Notes: generated by a model from the letters alone, not told the origin. A stretch of 64,000 nucleotides of DNA from Prochlorococcus marinus CUG1435 (GCA_017644375.1 JAEPLP010000001.1:1501154-1565153); one strand, 5' to 3'. Counted from the first letter of the stretch, positions 54,938 to 63,756 are shown. Translations and numbers: made by a program.

Positions 54938-55054
54938 ATGGCTTTTAACGAAGGGGGGATGGCATCGGGACTTCTCATCATTGCAGTATCAATAGTTTTT
55001 GCTGCCGGCTTTGGATTTTTAGTCTTGCATTTTGTACCTGGAACTCCATTTTAG
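54938..55054 (+). CDS. 38-aa single-pass membrane peptide
   Basis: The frame encodes 38 residues: a Gly-rich N-terminus (MAFNEGGMASG), a hydrophobic helix (about 12-32) and a PGTPF end. Its base composition is less AT-rich than the flanks, a sign of selection on the protein. It looks like a small thylakoid-complex subunit but I cannot name it. Confidence 0.68.
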   Translation: MAFNEGGMASGLLIIAVSIVFAAGFGFLVLHFVPGTPF

Positions 55055-55086
55055 GTTATCCAACTTAATTTGATTCACAAAATATC

Positions 55087-55356
55087 TTAAACATTTACAG
55101 TTTCTAAATCCTGCATCTGATTATCATCAGAATTAGATTTCTTCTTTAGTCGATAGGCATAAACTAAAGATCCTAAAGCTATGGTACTAGAGGCAAAAAT
55201 CCCCGATATGAGTATCAAGGCAAAAAGAGCCCCTATTAGACCCCCTTTTAATCTGAGCAAATTTGATTTAATTAAAAGTATTGATAAAAAAACAATAGTG
55301 GCTTTAAGAGAAGAGATTTTTAGAAAAGTAAATGGATAAAAAGGATTCAACAACAT
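55087..55356 (-). CDS. two-segment membrane protein, 89 aa
   Basis: Two hydrophobic segments (about 12-30 and 37-66) are joined by a short RLKGG turn. A polar tail (KKKSNSDDNQMQDLE) follows. Most probably both ends are cytosolic. Convergent with the 38-aa peptide gene. Family unknown. Confidence 0.6.
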   Translation of the reverse strand: MLLNPFYPFTFLKISSLKATIVFLSILLIKSNLLRLKGGLIGALFALILISGIFASSTIALGSLVYAYRLKKKSNSDDNQMQDLETVNV

Positions 55357-55409
55357 TTTTGGGGGAAATAATCTGGATTAATTCTAAAAATAAATTTAAA
55401 AAACCGCAT

Positions 55410-55432
55410 AAAAAAAGACTCAAATGAGCCTT
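55410..55432 (-). terminator. intrinsic terminator after the 45-aa membrane peptide gene
   Basis: On the minus strand GGCTC and GAGTC (one G-T wobble) form a stem around an ATTT loop, followed by seven T. It sits about 30 bases beyond the stop codon of the 45-aa peptide gene. Confidence 0.6.
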
Positions 55433-55459
55433 TTAAAAATCAATATTAAATTTGATGAT

Positions 55460-55597
55460 TTATGCATCAGGGTCAAAATTCTTTAGGTTTGGACCAGCAA
55501 CAAGACCAACAAGACCAAAAAGGACTAAAGAACCAATTCCAAAGCCTGCTGCCCAAGGATTGAAACCACCTAAAGCAAAAGAAGCTAATAAATTCAT
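55460..55597 (-). CDS. 45-aa single-pass membrane peptide
   Basis: The ATG of MNLLASFALGGFNPWAAGF is preferred over an upstream in-frame ATG that would add a Tyr-rich, unlikely leader. The peptide has a Gly-rich helix (about 18-34, GFGIGSLVLFGLVGLVAGP) and an NLKNFDPDA tail. Base composition is richer in G+C than the surroundings, and a terminator follows. It looks like a photosynthetic micro-protein, not identified. Confidence 0.7.
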   Translation of the reverse strand: MNLLASFALGGFNPWAAGFGIGSLVLFGLVGLVAGPNLKNFDPDA

Positions 55598-55796
55598 GAT
55601 TTTAAAACATAATATCTCCGAGTAAGCATACAGATTTTTATGAAAAATATACCTATATTGAGACATTTCTTCGTAATTATTAGAATCGTTTAACTATCCT
55701 TTTAAAAAATCCACAAAATTTTTATTATTTGTTTTATTATCGAGGCATTACTATTTTTATGGCGCACCTTAATACCATCAAGACTGTTTTTTTCTA

Positions 55797-56177
55797 ATGA
55801 CTTCCAACTATACCTTTATTTATGATGGAGAATGCCCATTCTGCAATCATTTTGCTGAGCTCCTTGAGATCAAAAGCAAGTTAAATAATATTAAAATTTT
55901 GGACGGTCGTAAAAATTTAACTCTAATTAAATCCCTCCTAGATAAAGGCTATGATCTTGATAAAGGAGCCATTCTACTGAAAGATGAAGAGATCTTTCAT
56001 GGGGCAGATGCAATTAACACTATTTGCAAACAGATAAAAAATCCCTCAAATAGTTTACTTTTGATACTCTCTAGAGTGTTTAAATCAACTAAACGAACAA
56101 ATTTGATATTTCCTTTACTAGTCAGAGCCAGAAGATTTGCATTGATATCAAAAGGTATATCAATATCCCTAGTTTAA
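55797..56177 (+). CDS. DCC (DUF393) family thiol-disulfide-like protein
   Basis: 126 residues. The motif YDGECPFCNHFAE gives the D-G-x-C-x-x-C signature of the DCC family, a thioredoxin-like fold. A GAILLKDEEIFHGADAI stretch follows. Members are assumed to handle thiols or act in redox reactions, but no reaction is established. Stand-alone gene. Confidence 0.85.
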   Translation: MTSNYTFIYDGECPFCNHFAELLEIKSKLNNIKILDGRKNLTLIKSLLDKGYDLDKGAILLKDEEIFHGADAINTICKQIKNPSNSLLLILSRVFKSTKRTNLIFPLLVRARRFALISKGISISLV

Positions 56178-56284
56178 AAATAAAAACTTTCTAAATATTA
56201 AATAACATATTTATAAGCTTCTGTATCAATAAATGATAATTGATTATTTCTTAGCTAGAACTAGGTGGTAACAACAAGTATTAA

Positions 56285-56470
56285 ATGATAGAGAACTTCA
56301 ATCCCTTTATTTCATTGGGCGGTGATAACCAAAAAGTTAATCATATGGCTGAAGCGGCACTTGAAATGAATTTAACTTGCAATGATTTGAAGAAGGATTT
56401 AAATTTAACTGATGGTGATGTAGTGGATATGTTGCAACTAGTCATGGATAGGTTTAAAAATAGTAATTAA
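56285..56470 (+). CDS. small hypothetical protein, 61 aa
   Basis: 61 residues, helical and acidic, including LTCNDLKKDLNLTDGDVVDM and LQLVMDRFKNSN. The pattern resembles a short helix-loop-helix but no family is recognised. An AGGTGGTAA lies upstream, rather far from the ATG. It precedes another small gene by about 45 bases. Confidence 0.6.
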   Translation: MIENFNPFISLGGDNQKVNHMAEAALEMNLTCNDLKKDLNLTDGDVVDMLQLVMDRFKNSN

Positions 56471-56515
56471 GTTTATATTTTTATCTTTTAATCGCTATAT
56501 ATCTATTATTTTTTA

Positions 56516-56818
56516 ATGAAAACAGTACAAATTGAGTTTTCGAAATATGAATTAGTTAACTTTTTATGGCCTGAATTAATAGAAGACTACGGATTTGATA
56601 AAGCCAGAAAAATAGTTTCTCAAGCTATTGACTTACAAAAAATGAATGGGACTAAAAATAGCACCATGCCAATCATATTTTCAGGAACAGGAGGATTAGC
56701 TCTAATACCAATACAAATGCTAGAGAAAGAAAATTTTGAGATTAATTATAAAGATAATCAAGTTTTAATATTTAATCTAAAAAGAAAATCATTTCAAATC
56801 TTAAGTGAAGCAAACTAA
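56516..56818 (+). CDS. hypothetical protein, 100 aa
   Basis: A soluble protein with alternating strands and helices. Blocks include QIEFSKYELVNFLWPELIED, KARKIVSQAIDLQKMN and MPIIFSGTGGLALIPIQMLE. Gly-rich FSGTGGLALIP may be a turn of a binding site, but no motif matches. Followed by the MBL-fold gene after about 65 bases. Not recognised. Confidence 0.6.
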   Translation: MKTVQIEFSKYELVNFLWPELIEDYGFDKARKIVSQAIDLQKMNGTKNSTMPIIFSGTGGLALIPIQMLEKENFEINYKDNQVLIFNLKRKSFQILSEAN

Positions 56819-56884
56819 TCTAAATTAGTAATTTCTCGATAAAGCCAAAAGTACCTTATAGTCTAATAAAACAATTAATTGATA

Positions 56885-57601
56885 ATGACTTTTGAAGCGA
56901 CCTACCTAGGTTCAAACGGTTGGCTTATAAAATTTAAAAAAACCAATTTAATTATTGATCCTTGGCTCAAGGGAGATTTAATATTTCCTCCAGGTGAGTG
57001 GTTTTTTAAAGGATCATTAGATGAAGAAATTTCAATGGATAAAAATATAGATATTATTTTGTTAACCCAAGGATTACCTGACCACTGTCATGTTCCAACA
57101 TTAGAAATGTTCAGAAAGGATATTCCTATAATTTGCCCTAAAAGTGCTGTTGAAACATTAAAAAAAATATGTTTTAGTTCAATTAAAGTGCTTAAGCCAA
57201 CTGAAAAGACAAATCTTTTTAATTTAAGTTTTGAAGCAACTGCTGGGGCTCCAGTGCCACAAATAGAAAACGGATATATTGTTAAAGACGATCAAGATAA
57301 TGGGTTTTATATAGAACCCCATGGATATCTTGATGAAAATTTAAGTAAGCAAAATCTTGATGCAGTCATTACTCCTACAAAAAATTTAGAATTACCCCTA
57401 GTTGGTTCTTTTGTAAAAGGTGCTGATGTAATCCCTAAATTAATTAACAAATTCAATCCAAAATATATACTCTCAAGCACCATAGGCGGAGATGCAAAAT
57501 ATTCAGGTTTTTTAAATAATTTTATTTCAGTTCAGGATTATGAAGAGGAATTAGATTGTAATCTTGTAGATCTAAAGAGTATGCAATCTATTATGATTTA
57601 A
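56885..57601 (+). CDS. MBL-fold protein with altered metal motif
   Basis: 238 residues from the ATG of MTFEATYLGSNGWLIK; a TTG two codons earlier is possible. The fold is the metallo-beta-lactamase type (IDPWL strand, ILLTQ, then GDAKYSG near the end). The canonical HxHxDH is QxLxDH here (LTQGLPDHCH, Gln62, Leu64, Asp66, His67), so two metal-binding histidines are absent. I recall plant proteins with the same TQ-LDDHCH-type motif, which would make this a known subgroup rather than decay. Function unknown. Confidence 0.78.
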   Translation: MTFEATYLGSNGWLIKFKKTNLIIDPWLKGDLIFPPGEWFFKGSLDEEISMDKNIDIILLTQGLPDHCHVPTLEMFRKDIPIICPKSAVETLKKICFSSIKVLKPTEKTNLFNLSFEATAGAPVPQIENGYIVKDDQDNGFYIEPHGYLDENLSKQNLDAVITPTKNLELPLVGSFVKGADVIPKLINKFNPKYILSSTIGGDAKYSGFLNNFISVQDYEEELDCNLVDLKSMQSIMI

Positions 57602-57660
57602 ATCGATCCAAAAAGATCTTTTAATTAAGTTATTTAGCTTGAAAGTAAATCTACTTTAAA

Positions 57661-57676
57661 AGGAGCTCAAAAAATT
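57661..57676 (+). promoter_or_regulatory. Shine-Dalgarno AGGAG with ATT start codon
   Basis: AGGAG at 57661-57665 stands 8 bases before ATT at 57674. That ATT is in frame with a signal peptide and with the ORF beginning later at an internal ATG. No ATG, GTG or TTG exists between the upstream in-frame stop at 57635-57637 and the internal ATG at 57758, making ATT the most likely initiator. Confidence 0.6.
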
Positions 57677-58039
57677 CATTCATTTTTTATTACCTCAATA
57701 CTTTTATTAGCTTTAAATAGTAGCTATGTATGTGAAAATTCAAAGCTTAATCTTGTTATGAGAAATAATATTAATGGTGACTTTTCCATAGTAGAAAAGA
57801 TATCTGAGTTAAAGCCAGGCGCATTTATAAATATTAATTGGAATAAAAAAAAGCTCATGCTTCCATATTCTCTAAGAAAAGATTATATTTCCTTTACAGA
57901 TAAAAAATGGGACTGGAGATATCAATTTAATAAGGACGGTTCGCCCGATATAAATAATCCTTCTTTATACGAACTACTACCTTCTGGGGAGATTAAAACA
58001 CATTTTTGTGAAACAGAAGATGATAAGTCAAACTTATAA
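57674..58039 (+). CDS. exported protein, 121 aa, apparent ATT start
   Basis: From ATT the frame encodes a signal peptide (MHSFFITSILLLALNSS) and then a mature part with SKLNLVMRNNINGDFSIVEK, PGAFININWNKKKLMLPY, a WDWRYQF block and an HFCETEDD end. An internal ATG at 57758 would remove the signal peptide. The strong AGGAG ahead of ATT supports the long form. The family is not recognised; the product is likely periplasmic or lumenal. Confidence 0.62.
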   Translation: MHSFFITSILLLALNSSYVCENSKLNLVMRNNINGDFSIVEKISELKPGAFININWNKKKLMLPYSLRKDYISFTDKKWDWRYQFNKDGSPDINNPSLYELLPSGEIKTHFCETEDDKSNL

Positions 58040-58089
58040 TTTCAAAATAACTATTCTAGATTTTTTAACTTCTGAACTTCTTTGTAAAG

Positions 58090-60696
58090 ATGAACAAACC
58101 AAAAAACCAAAATAATATTTCAAGATATGTGAAACTTGAAGATTACAAACTTTTTGATTATGAAATTCCAGAAATCTTTTTGGACTTCGTAATTAAGAAA
58201 AATGCTGTAAATGTTACGACCAAACTAAAATTGGTAAAAAAAAATAAGAATACCAGAAATCTAATTCTAGATGGTACGGATATATTAATAAAAAAAATAT
58301 TTGTAGATAACTCACTACTGGGAAAGAAATACTACAAACAGCAAAAAAATAACTTGAAAATTGAAAATATAAACAAAGATAATTTTTTATTAAAAATAGA
58401 AGGAGTAATTAAACCGAAGGAAAATACGTCCCTTTTAGGTATGTATGAGAGCAATGGAATTATAACTACGCAATGTGAGGCAGAGGGATTTAGAAGAATA
58501 AGTTTTCACTCTGATAGGCCTGATATTCTAAGCAAATACACTGTGAGAATTGAAGCAGACAAGAATGATTATCCTGTCTTACTCTCAAATGGAAACGTCA
58601 TAAAAGAAAATAATCTTGCAAATAATCGACATGAAATAATTTGGGAAGACCCATATCCGAAACCCTCATATCTATTTGCATTGGTAGCAGGAAAACTTAA
58701 TTGTGTAAAAGACAATTTCATAACAAAATCGAATAAAAAGGTAAAAATAAATATTTTTGTCGAGTATGGCGATGAAAAATATGTTCAACATGCAATAAGT
58801 TCCTTACAGAAATCTATGAAGTGGGACGAGGATCAATATAACCTTGAATACGATTTGTCATTATTCAATATTGTTGCAGTCAGGCACTTTAATATGGGAG
58901 CAATGGAAAATAAAAGTCTCAATATATTCAACTCAAAACTAATACTCGCTAATTCTGAAACAACAACTGATGAAGAATTAGAGAGAATTGAGGGCGTGAT
59001 CGCCCATGAATACTTCCATAATTGGACTGGGAATAGAGTGACTTGTAGAGATTGGTTTCAACTATCTCTAAAAGAGGGTCTAACAGTATTCAGAGATCAA
59101 CAATTCACTGCAGACGTTCATGATCGCGAAATCAAGAGACTTGATGATGCTAAATTTCTTAGAAGAAATCAATTTAGAGAGGATTCTGGTCCAACATCAC
59201 ATCCTGTAGTGCCAATAAAATATAAAGAAATAGACAATTTCTATACGACCACGATTTACGAGAAAGGAGCAGAAATAATTAGAATGCTTAATAAGCTTGT
59301 AAAGGATGAAAATTTCTATAAAGGATTTAGTAATTACATCTCAACATATGATGGAAAGGCAGCAACAATAGACCAATTTGTCGATAAAATTTTAGAACAT
59401 AATAATGAAATCGATCCTGAAAAGTTTAAAATCTGGTACAAGCAAAATGGGACTCCAAAAATTAAATTTAAGAGAATCTGGGATCAAAAAAGCGAAAAAC
59501 TTACAATTGAAGCCTCTCAAAGTAATCCAATAAAGAAGAACCCATATAATGATTTACCTCTAATAATTCCTATAAATCTGGCTATATTTTGCAGTGAAAA
59601 TAAAACGATAGTAAAAACGGTTGTTTTAAAAACAAAAAAACAAGAATTTATTTTTAGGAATATAAGATCTCACCTCCAAATTCCTATAGTAACTTATTTT
59701 CGCGAATTCTCTTCACCTGTTGAGTGGGAATCAGACACTGCCTTGGATGAAAAGTTTCTAATCTTAAAATATGAAAAAGATTTTTTTACACTATCTAATA
59801 CTGTAAAAGCATTTTATAAAAAAATTATTTTATGTAGATTAGATGAAAAACCAGATCATAAAATTGAAAATAAATTAATAAGGACCTTAATATCATTTAT
59901 AAAAAATAAAGATATTAATTTATCCCTTTTATCAGAATTACTAAGTATTCCGACATTTGCTGAAATTGAATCGGAAATGGAAAATATAGATCCTTTAAAG
60001 ATATATAAAACTATTGACGAATTAAATCATTTATTCGGTATCAAATTAAAAAAAGAATTATATTTTAAGCTCGAAGAAATAGAGAAAAATCTAGATAAAG
60101 TGTGGCCTGAAGGTAAAAATGAAAGAAAACTAATCGAAACTATTTGGAAACTACTATTACACAGTCATGATGAGGAAATTAAAAGTAAAATAATTAATTA
60201 TGTCGATAGTAATTCAATGACGCTAGCAAAAGCTGCATTGAATTCATTCAGTAGGATTAATTGTCCTGAACGAAAACTTATTTCAAATATATTCTTCAAT
60301 AAATGGAAAAATAATAGTGTCGTTTTGGATAGTTGGTTCTCATTCAATGCATCTATAGAAATTGATGAAAAAACATGCAGCATTGAAAAATTATTTGAAA
60401 ATAAGTTTTTTGATTCAAAATCACCGAACACTTTAAGAGCTATATTAAATTCTTTCGTAACAAGAAATAGTACTTTTCATGCAATTGATGGTTCTGGTTA
60501 TAAATATATTGCAAAAAAGATAATTGATTTTGATAAATTAAATCCAATCGTAGTTTCCCGTTTTGTGAAAGTATTTAGTAGATACAATTATTATTCAGAC
60601 CCTTACAAAAATAATATGGTAGAAACAATAAAGCAGATTAAAAAAAATAAACTATCAACAAATACTAAAGAAGTATTAGATTCAATAATAGAGTAA
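58090..60696 (+). CDS. pepN: aminopeptidase N (M1 family)
   Basis: 868 residues with the M1 order: substrate-binding GAMEN at 270-274, zinc site HEYFH (306-310) and the third ligand Glu329 in KEGLTVF. The DWFQLSLKEGLTVFRDQQF block and the C-terminal helical domain match the E. coli PepN type (alanyl aminopeptidase). It removes N-terminal residues from peptides during protein turnover. Length slightly shorter than the average. Confidence 0.96.
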   Translation: MNKPKNQNNISRYVKLEDYKLFDYEIPEIFLDFVIKKNAVNVTTKLKLVKKNKNTRNLILDGTDILIKKIFVDNSLLGKKYYKQQKNNLKIENINKDNFLLKIEGVIKPKENTSLLGMYESNGIITTQCEAEGFRRISFHSDRPDILSKYTVRIEADKNDYPVLLSNGNVIKENNLANNRHEIIWEDPYPKPSYLFALVAGKLNCVKDNFITKSNKKVKINIFVEYGDEKYVQHAISSLQKSMKWDEDQYNLEYDLSLFNIVAVRHFNMGAMENKSLNIFNSKLILANSETTTDEELERIEGVIAHEYFHNWTGNRVTCRDWFQLSLKEGLTVFRDQQFTADVHDREIKRLDDAKFLRRNQFREDSGPTSHPVVPIKYKEIDNFYTTTIYEKGAEIIRMLNKLVKDENFYKGFSNYISTYDGKAATIDQFVDKILEHNNEIDPEKFKIWYKQNGTPKIKFKRIWDQKSEKLTIEASQSNPIKKNPYNDLPLIIPINLAIFCSENKTIVKTVVLKTKKQEFIFRNIRSHLQIPIVTYFREFSSPVEWESDTALDEKFLILKYEKDFFTLSNTVKAFYKKIILCRLDEKPDHKIENKLIRTLISFIKNKDINLSLLSELLSIPTFAEIESEMENIDPLKIYKTIDELNHLFGIKLKKELYFKLEEIEKNLDKVWPEGKNERKLIETIWKLLLHSHDEEIKSKIINYVDSNSMTLAKAALNSFSRINCPERKLISNIFFNKWKNNSVVLDSWFSFNASIEIDEKTCSIEKLFENKFFDSKSPNTLRAILNSFVTRNSTFHAIDGSGYKYIAKKIIDFDKLNPIVVSRFVKVFSRYNYYSDPYKNNMVETIKQIKKNKLSTNTKEVLDSIIE

Positions 60697-60710
60697 TTAA
60701 TTGATGTTAT

Positions 60711-60932
60711 TTAATTAAATATAATAATAACAATTGTAAATATTAAAAATAAAATAAATACAAGATACTTATTAATAAAAATATAATCAAATACATTTTT
60801 ATTATTATCTTTATTCCACTTTTTATTTACGTATTCCTTTGTTATAAATTTATTAGGTCTGCCACAATATAAACAAGTTGGGGAAGTTATTAAAATTAAA
60901 TTTTTACATTGGGGGCACTTTTTTTTTTCCAT
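60711..60932 (-). CDS. zinc-ribbon membrane protein, 73 aa
   Basis: An N-terminal zinc ribbon has the CPQCKN and CLYCGR pairs (C-x2-C ... C-x2-C, residues about 5-23). A linker rich in Lys/Asn and a C-terminal hydrophobic segment (about 54-72, KYLVFILFLIFTIVIIIF) follow. Membrane-tethered zinc ribbons of this kind are common in small bacterial genomes. Role unknown. Convergent with pepN. Confidence 0.72.
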   Translation of the reverse strand: MEKKKCPQCKNLILITSPTCLYCGRPNKFITKEYVNKKWNKDNNKNVFDYIFINKYLVFILFLIFTIVIIIFN

Positions 60933-61097
60933 AATTAAATCTTACTGAATAGAATTGAAATCAGAAACAATATATAAAATAAGTAATTTAAATTTTATTT
61001 ATTATATTTTGAATAATTAAATATCATTGCAAAAAAAAATTTGATTCTAACTATTTAAAAAGATTCAATATAATAAAAAATTAGTATTTGGTTTGAA

Positions 61098-61259
61098 ATG
61101 TTTGCTATTGCACTTGGAATGTCACCTATCGAAAAAATCACCGTTGCAATATCTGCTTCAATTTTTATAATCGCCTTTACATGGGTCTCGATTAAGGGAG
61201 ATTTAAGAAAACTCGCTAATGAACTAATTGAAGACAATGAAAATAATCAGGATAATTAA
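61098..61259 (+). CDS. small membrane protein, 53 aa
   Basis: ATG-started frame with one hydrophobic segment (about 14-32, VAISASIFIIAFTWVSI). A short N-terminus and an acidic tail (LANELIEDNENNQDN) flank it. The minus-strand frame over the same bases is judged a shadow because this one has the better helix-tail layout. Function unknown. Confidence 0.6.
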   Translation: MFAIALGMSPIEKITVAISASIFIIAFTWVSIKGDLRKLANELIEDNENNQDN

Positions 61260-61273
61260 AAAAAATTTTTAAA

Positions 61274-61516
61274 CTACTTTGCATGCAAACTAGGATAATC
61301 AATAATATGCCTAATTTCTTTTAGGGAAGAACCATAGATTTTTTTACCATTTAGGTGAACACCAATCCATTTTTCCTTTTGATTAAAAAAATTACTTTTA
61401 GTAGTATCCCTCAGTAGATAATCTTTATTATCCCAATTTAAAGTTATATCCCAACCTTTATAATTTTCTATCATTGTGAAATAGAGAAGATACCCAAATA
61501 ATACCCAGAGAGACAT
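61274..61516 (-). CDS. hypothetical protein, 80 aa
   Basis: Starts either with a hydrophobic leader (MSLWVLFGYLLYFTM) or at the next ATG, 14 codons on, giving a 66-residue soluble form. The body reads WDITLNWDNKDYLLRDTTK and WIGVHLNGKKIYGSSLKEI, a strand-rich pattern. The choice of start is uncertain. It follows purT on the same strand after about 50 bases. Family not recognised. Confidence 0.55.
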   Translation of the reverse strand: MSLWVLFGYLLYFTMIENYKGWDITLNWDNKDYLLRDTTKSNFFNQKEKWIGVHLNGKKIYGSSLKEIRHIIDYPSLHAK

Positions 61517-61567
61517 AAAACAAAAACAAAGGAAATAAGTATTTTTTTCGTTATTTTTATTTAATAT

Positions 61568-62743
61568 TTATGTTGTACTGACTTTTATTTTACGAGCAGC
61601 TTCATCTGCATTTTTTCTAGCCAAATTTATGTCAGAATTTGATGAGAGAACAACACCCATTCTTCTGCCTTTTCTGGAAACCGGTTTACCAAAAATGAGC
61701 ACTTTAGTCTTTTCAAATTCTAATGCTTCATTAAGCCCCTCATAAATAGGATTTAGATACTCTTGATTAGAGAGAATAACTCTGGTTGCAGAGGGTTCTA
61801 TTAGATCTATATGCGGTATTGGTAAATTTAAAAAAGCCCTTAAATGTAATTCAAATTCATTAATATTTTGACTAACTAATGTAACCATACCAGTGTCGTG
61901 TGGTCTTGGAGATAATTCTGAAAATATAACCTCACTTCCTTTTATAAAAAACTCTACTCCGTATAATCCAGCCCCATTAAGGTTATTTAATATTCTACTT
62001 GTCATTCTCTTAGCTTCAATAATTAAGGACTCCTTGATCTCTATAGGTTGCCAACTACATTGATAGTCTCCATTAGATTGAAGATGTCCAATTGGTAAAC
62101 AAAAAATATTTTCACCATTTTCCTTTCTTACAGTTAGAAGAGTAAACTCAAAATCAAAATTAATAAATTCTTCAATAATTACACCTTTAACCTTTCCTCT
62201 TGAATTTGCTCGTGCCTGTTCCCAAGAATTTTGTAAATCATTTTTTGTTTCAACCAAACTCTGTCCCTTTCCTGAAGAGCTCATTAAAGGCTTAAGTAAA
62301 AGTGGGAATCCAATTTCATCTGCTTTTTTTTCTAAATCATCAAATTCAAAAATATAATCAAACTTTGCAGTTTTAATTTTTAAATCTCTAGAAGCTAAGT
62401 CTCTAATTTTATCTCTATTCATTGTAATTTCTACAGTTCTGGCATTGGGAACAATTTTGAATCCTTCCTCCTCTAGTTCTTTTAAGGCTTCAATTGAAAG
62501 TGCCTCTATTTCTGGGACAACATAGTCAGGCTTAAATTCTTTTATAACATTTTTTAAAATATTTTTATCTCCCATATCAATTACTCTTGAATAATCAGCA
62601 ACTTGCATTGCAGGTGCTTTTTCATATCGATCAATAGCAATAACTTCTAATCCTAATCTTTTGGATTCTATTACTAATTCTTTTCCAAGCTCTCCACTAC
62701 CGAGCAATAAAATTCTCTTTTTAGAAAAAATTGATTCTTTCAT
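61568..62743 (-). CDS. purT: phosphoribosylglycinamide formyltransferase 2 (formate-dependent)
   Basis: 391 residues of the ATP-grasp type. N-terminal RILLLGSGELGKELVIESK, the glycine-rich ATP loop MSSSGKGQS and the Mg/ATP stretch SELSPRPHDTGMV are present. The end has SRKGRRMGVVL. PurT uses formate and ATP to formylate GAR in purine synthesis, as an alternative to folate-dependent PurN. Its upstream neighbour starts 12 bases before and may be cotranscribed. Confidence 0.97.
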   Translation of the reverse strand: MKESIFSKKRILLLGSGELGKELVIESKRLGLEVIAIDRYEKAPAMQVADYSRVIDMGDKNILKNVIKEFKPDYVVPEIEALSIEALKELEEEGFKIVPNARTVEITMNRDKIRDLASRDLKIKTAKFDYIFEFDDLEKKADEIGFPLLLKPLMSSSGKGQSLVETKNDLQNSWEQARANSRGKVKGVIIEEFINFDFEFTLLTVRKENGENIFCLPIGHLQSNGDYQCSWQPIEIKESLIIEAKRMTSRILNNLNGAGLYGVEFFIKGSEVIFSELSPRPHDTGMVTLVSQNINEFELHLRAFLNLPIPHIDLIEPSATRVILSNQEYLNPIYEGLNEALEFEKTKVLIFGKPVSRKGRRMGVVLSSNSDINLARKNADEAARKIKVSTT

Positions 62744-62754
62744 ATATATAAAAC

Positions 62755-62997
62755 TTATTCATCATCCCCAGAAGGTTGTGAAGATGTATCATCTGCAATT
62801 TTTTTATCTTTAGAATAACTAAATAAAAAATTTCTACCTAACCAATTTTGACTTCGCATGCTACTAGTTATTGATTTTGAAATTGCTCCTAAAAAAAAGA
62901 TTCCAATCATTGCCCAAATAATTCTTTCTAAAGCAATTGCAGGTGAAAAACCTTGACCGGAATAAATAATTTCAGTAAGTGGGTCTAAAGGGTCCAA
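62755..62997 (-). CDS. small membrane protein, 80 aa
   Basis: One hydrophobic segment (about 25-45, RIIWAMIGIFFLGAISKSI) follows a Pro/Gly-rich N-terminus. A polar tail ends SSQPSGDDE. The gene stops 12 bases before purT on the same strand, so the two are likely in one transcript; the reason for the pairing is unknown. Confidence 0.6.
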   Translation of the reverse strand: MDPLDPLTEIIYSGQGFSPAIALERIIWAMIGIFFLGAISKSITSSMRSQNWLGRNFLFSYSKDKKIADDTSSQPSGDDE

Positions 62998-63143
62998 AAT
63001 TTAAACTGATTAATAATATTAATTATAAAGGGTTAAATAAATGAAAAATTAAAACTTATAAAAGAAATAACCAAAACCAGCATATAAATTAAACACAATA
63101 AAGTCTATACAATGCTATCTTCAAAGGGTGATTTTTTTTAGAC

Positions 63144-63623
63144 ATGCAAGTTGACGTACAAAATACTACTGTTCTTTCCGCGAACGGATCATCCATAAAA
63201 CTCGGGGAATATTCAGGTGAAGTTATTTTAGTTGTTAATGTAGCGAGTTATTGCGGAAATACTGCTCAGTATCAGGATCTTCAAAAGCTACATGATTTAT
63301 ATTCAAGCAAAGGCCTAAGAATACTTGCATTCCCTTGTAATGATTTTGGAAAACAAGAACCTGACTCTCTTTCAGAAATAAAAAATTTTTGCACAACAAA
63401 ATATGGCGTAAAGTTTGAAATCTATGAAAAAGTTCATGCCAAAGGGAATACCACAGAACCATACACAACCCTTAACAAAGTTGAACCTGAAGGAGATGTT
63501 GAATGGAATTTCGAGAAGTTTCTGATAGGAAAAGATAGTAAAGTAATTGCAAGATTCAAACCAAGCGTTAAACCGTTTGATGAAAACCTAATTGCAGCTA
63601 TCGAAGTAGCTTTAGATTCATAA
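63144..63623 (+). CDS. glutathione-peroxidase-family peroxidase
   Basis: 159 residues with the GPX fold. The peroxidatic Cys37 sits in VASYCGNT, and Trp121-Asn122 in WNFEKFL completes two further catalytic positions. The usual catalytic Gln in FPCNQF is Asp67 (FPCNDFGKQEP). Cyanobacterial members mostly use thioredoxin or NADPH routes rather than glutathione. Cys65 and Cys83 may serve as resolving residues. Function: reduction of lipid or other hydroperoxides. Confidence 0.93.
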   Translation: MQVDVQNTTVLSANGSSIKLGEYSGEVILVVNVASYCGNTAQYQDLQKLHDLYSSKGLRILAFPCNDFGKQEPDSLSEIKNFCTTKYGVKFEIYEKVHAKGNTTEPYTTLNKVEPEGDVEWNFEKFLIGKDSKVIARFKPSVKPFDENLIAAIEVALDS

Positions 63624-63756
63624 CAATCTCCTTTAATTCAAATTAAAATATTAAAATTAAAGTCCCTTTATATTTAATTAAAAAAATAACCAAATTATTC
63701 TAAAAAAATATACTTTTTTAGTATTCAGCTCTTAATAGTGATCTTTAATTTAAATC

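Noticed and set aside
61055..61237. A 60-residue minus-strand frame opposite the 53-residue membrane protein gene.
   Set aside because: The plus-strand frame has a clean helix-plus-acidic-tail layout and an ATG start; the minus frame reads as its antisense.
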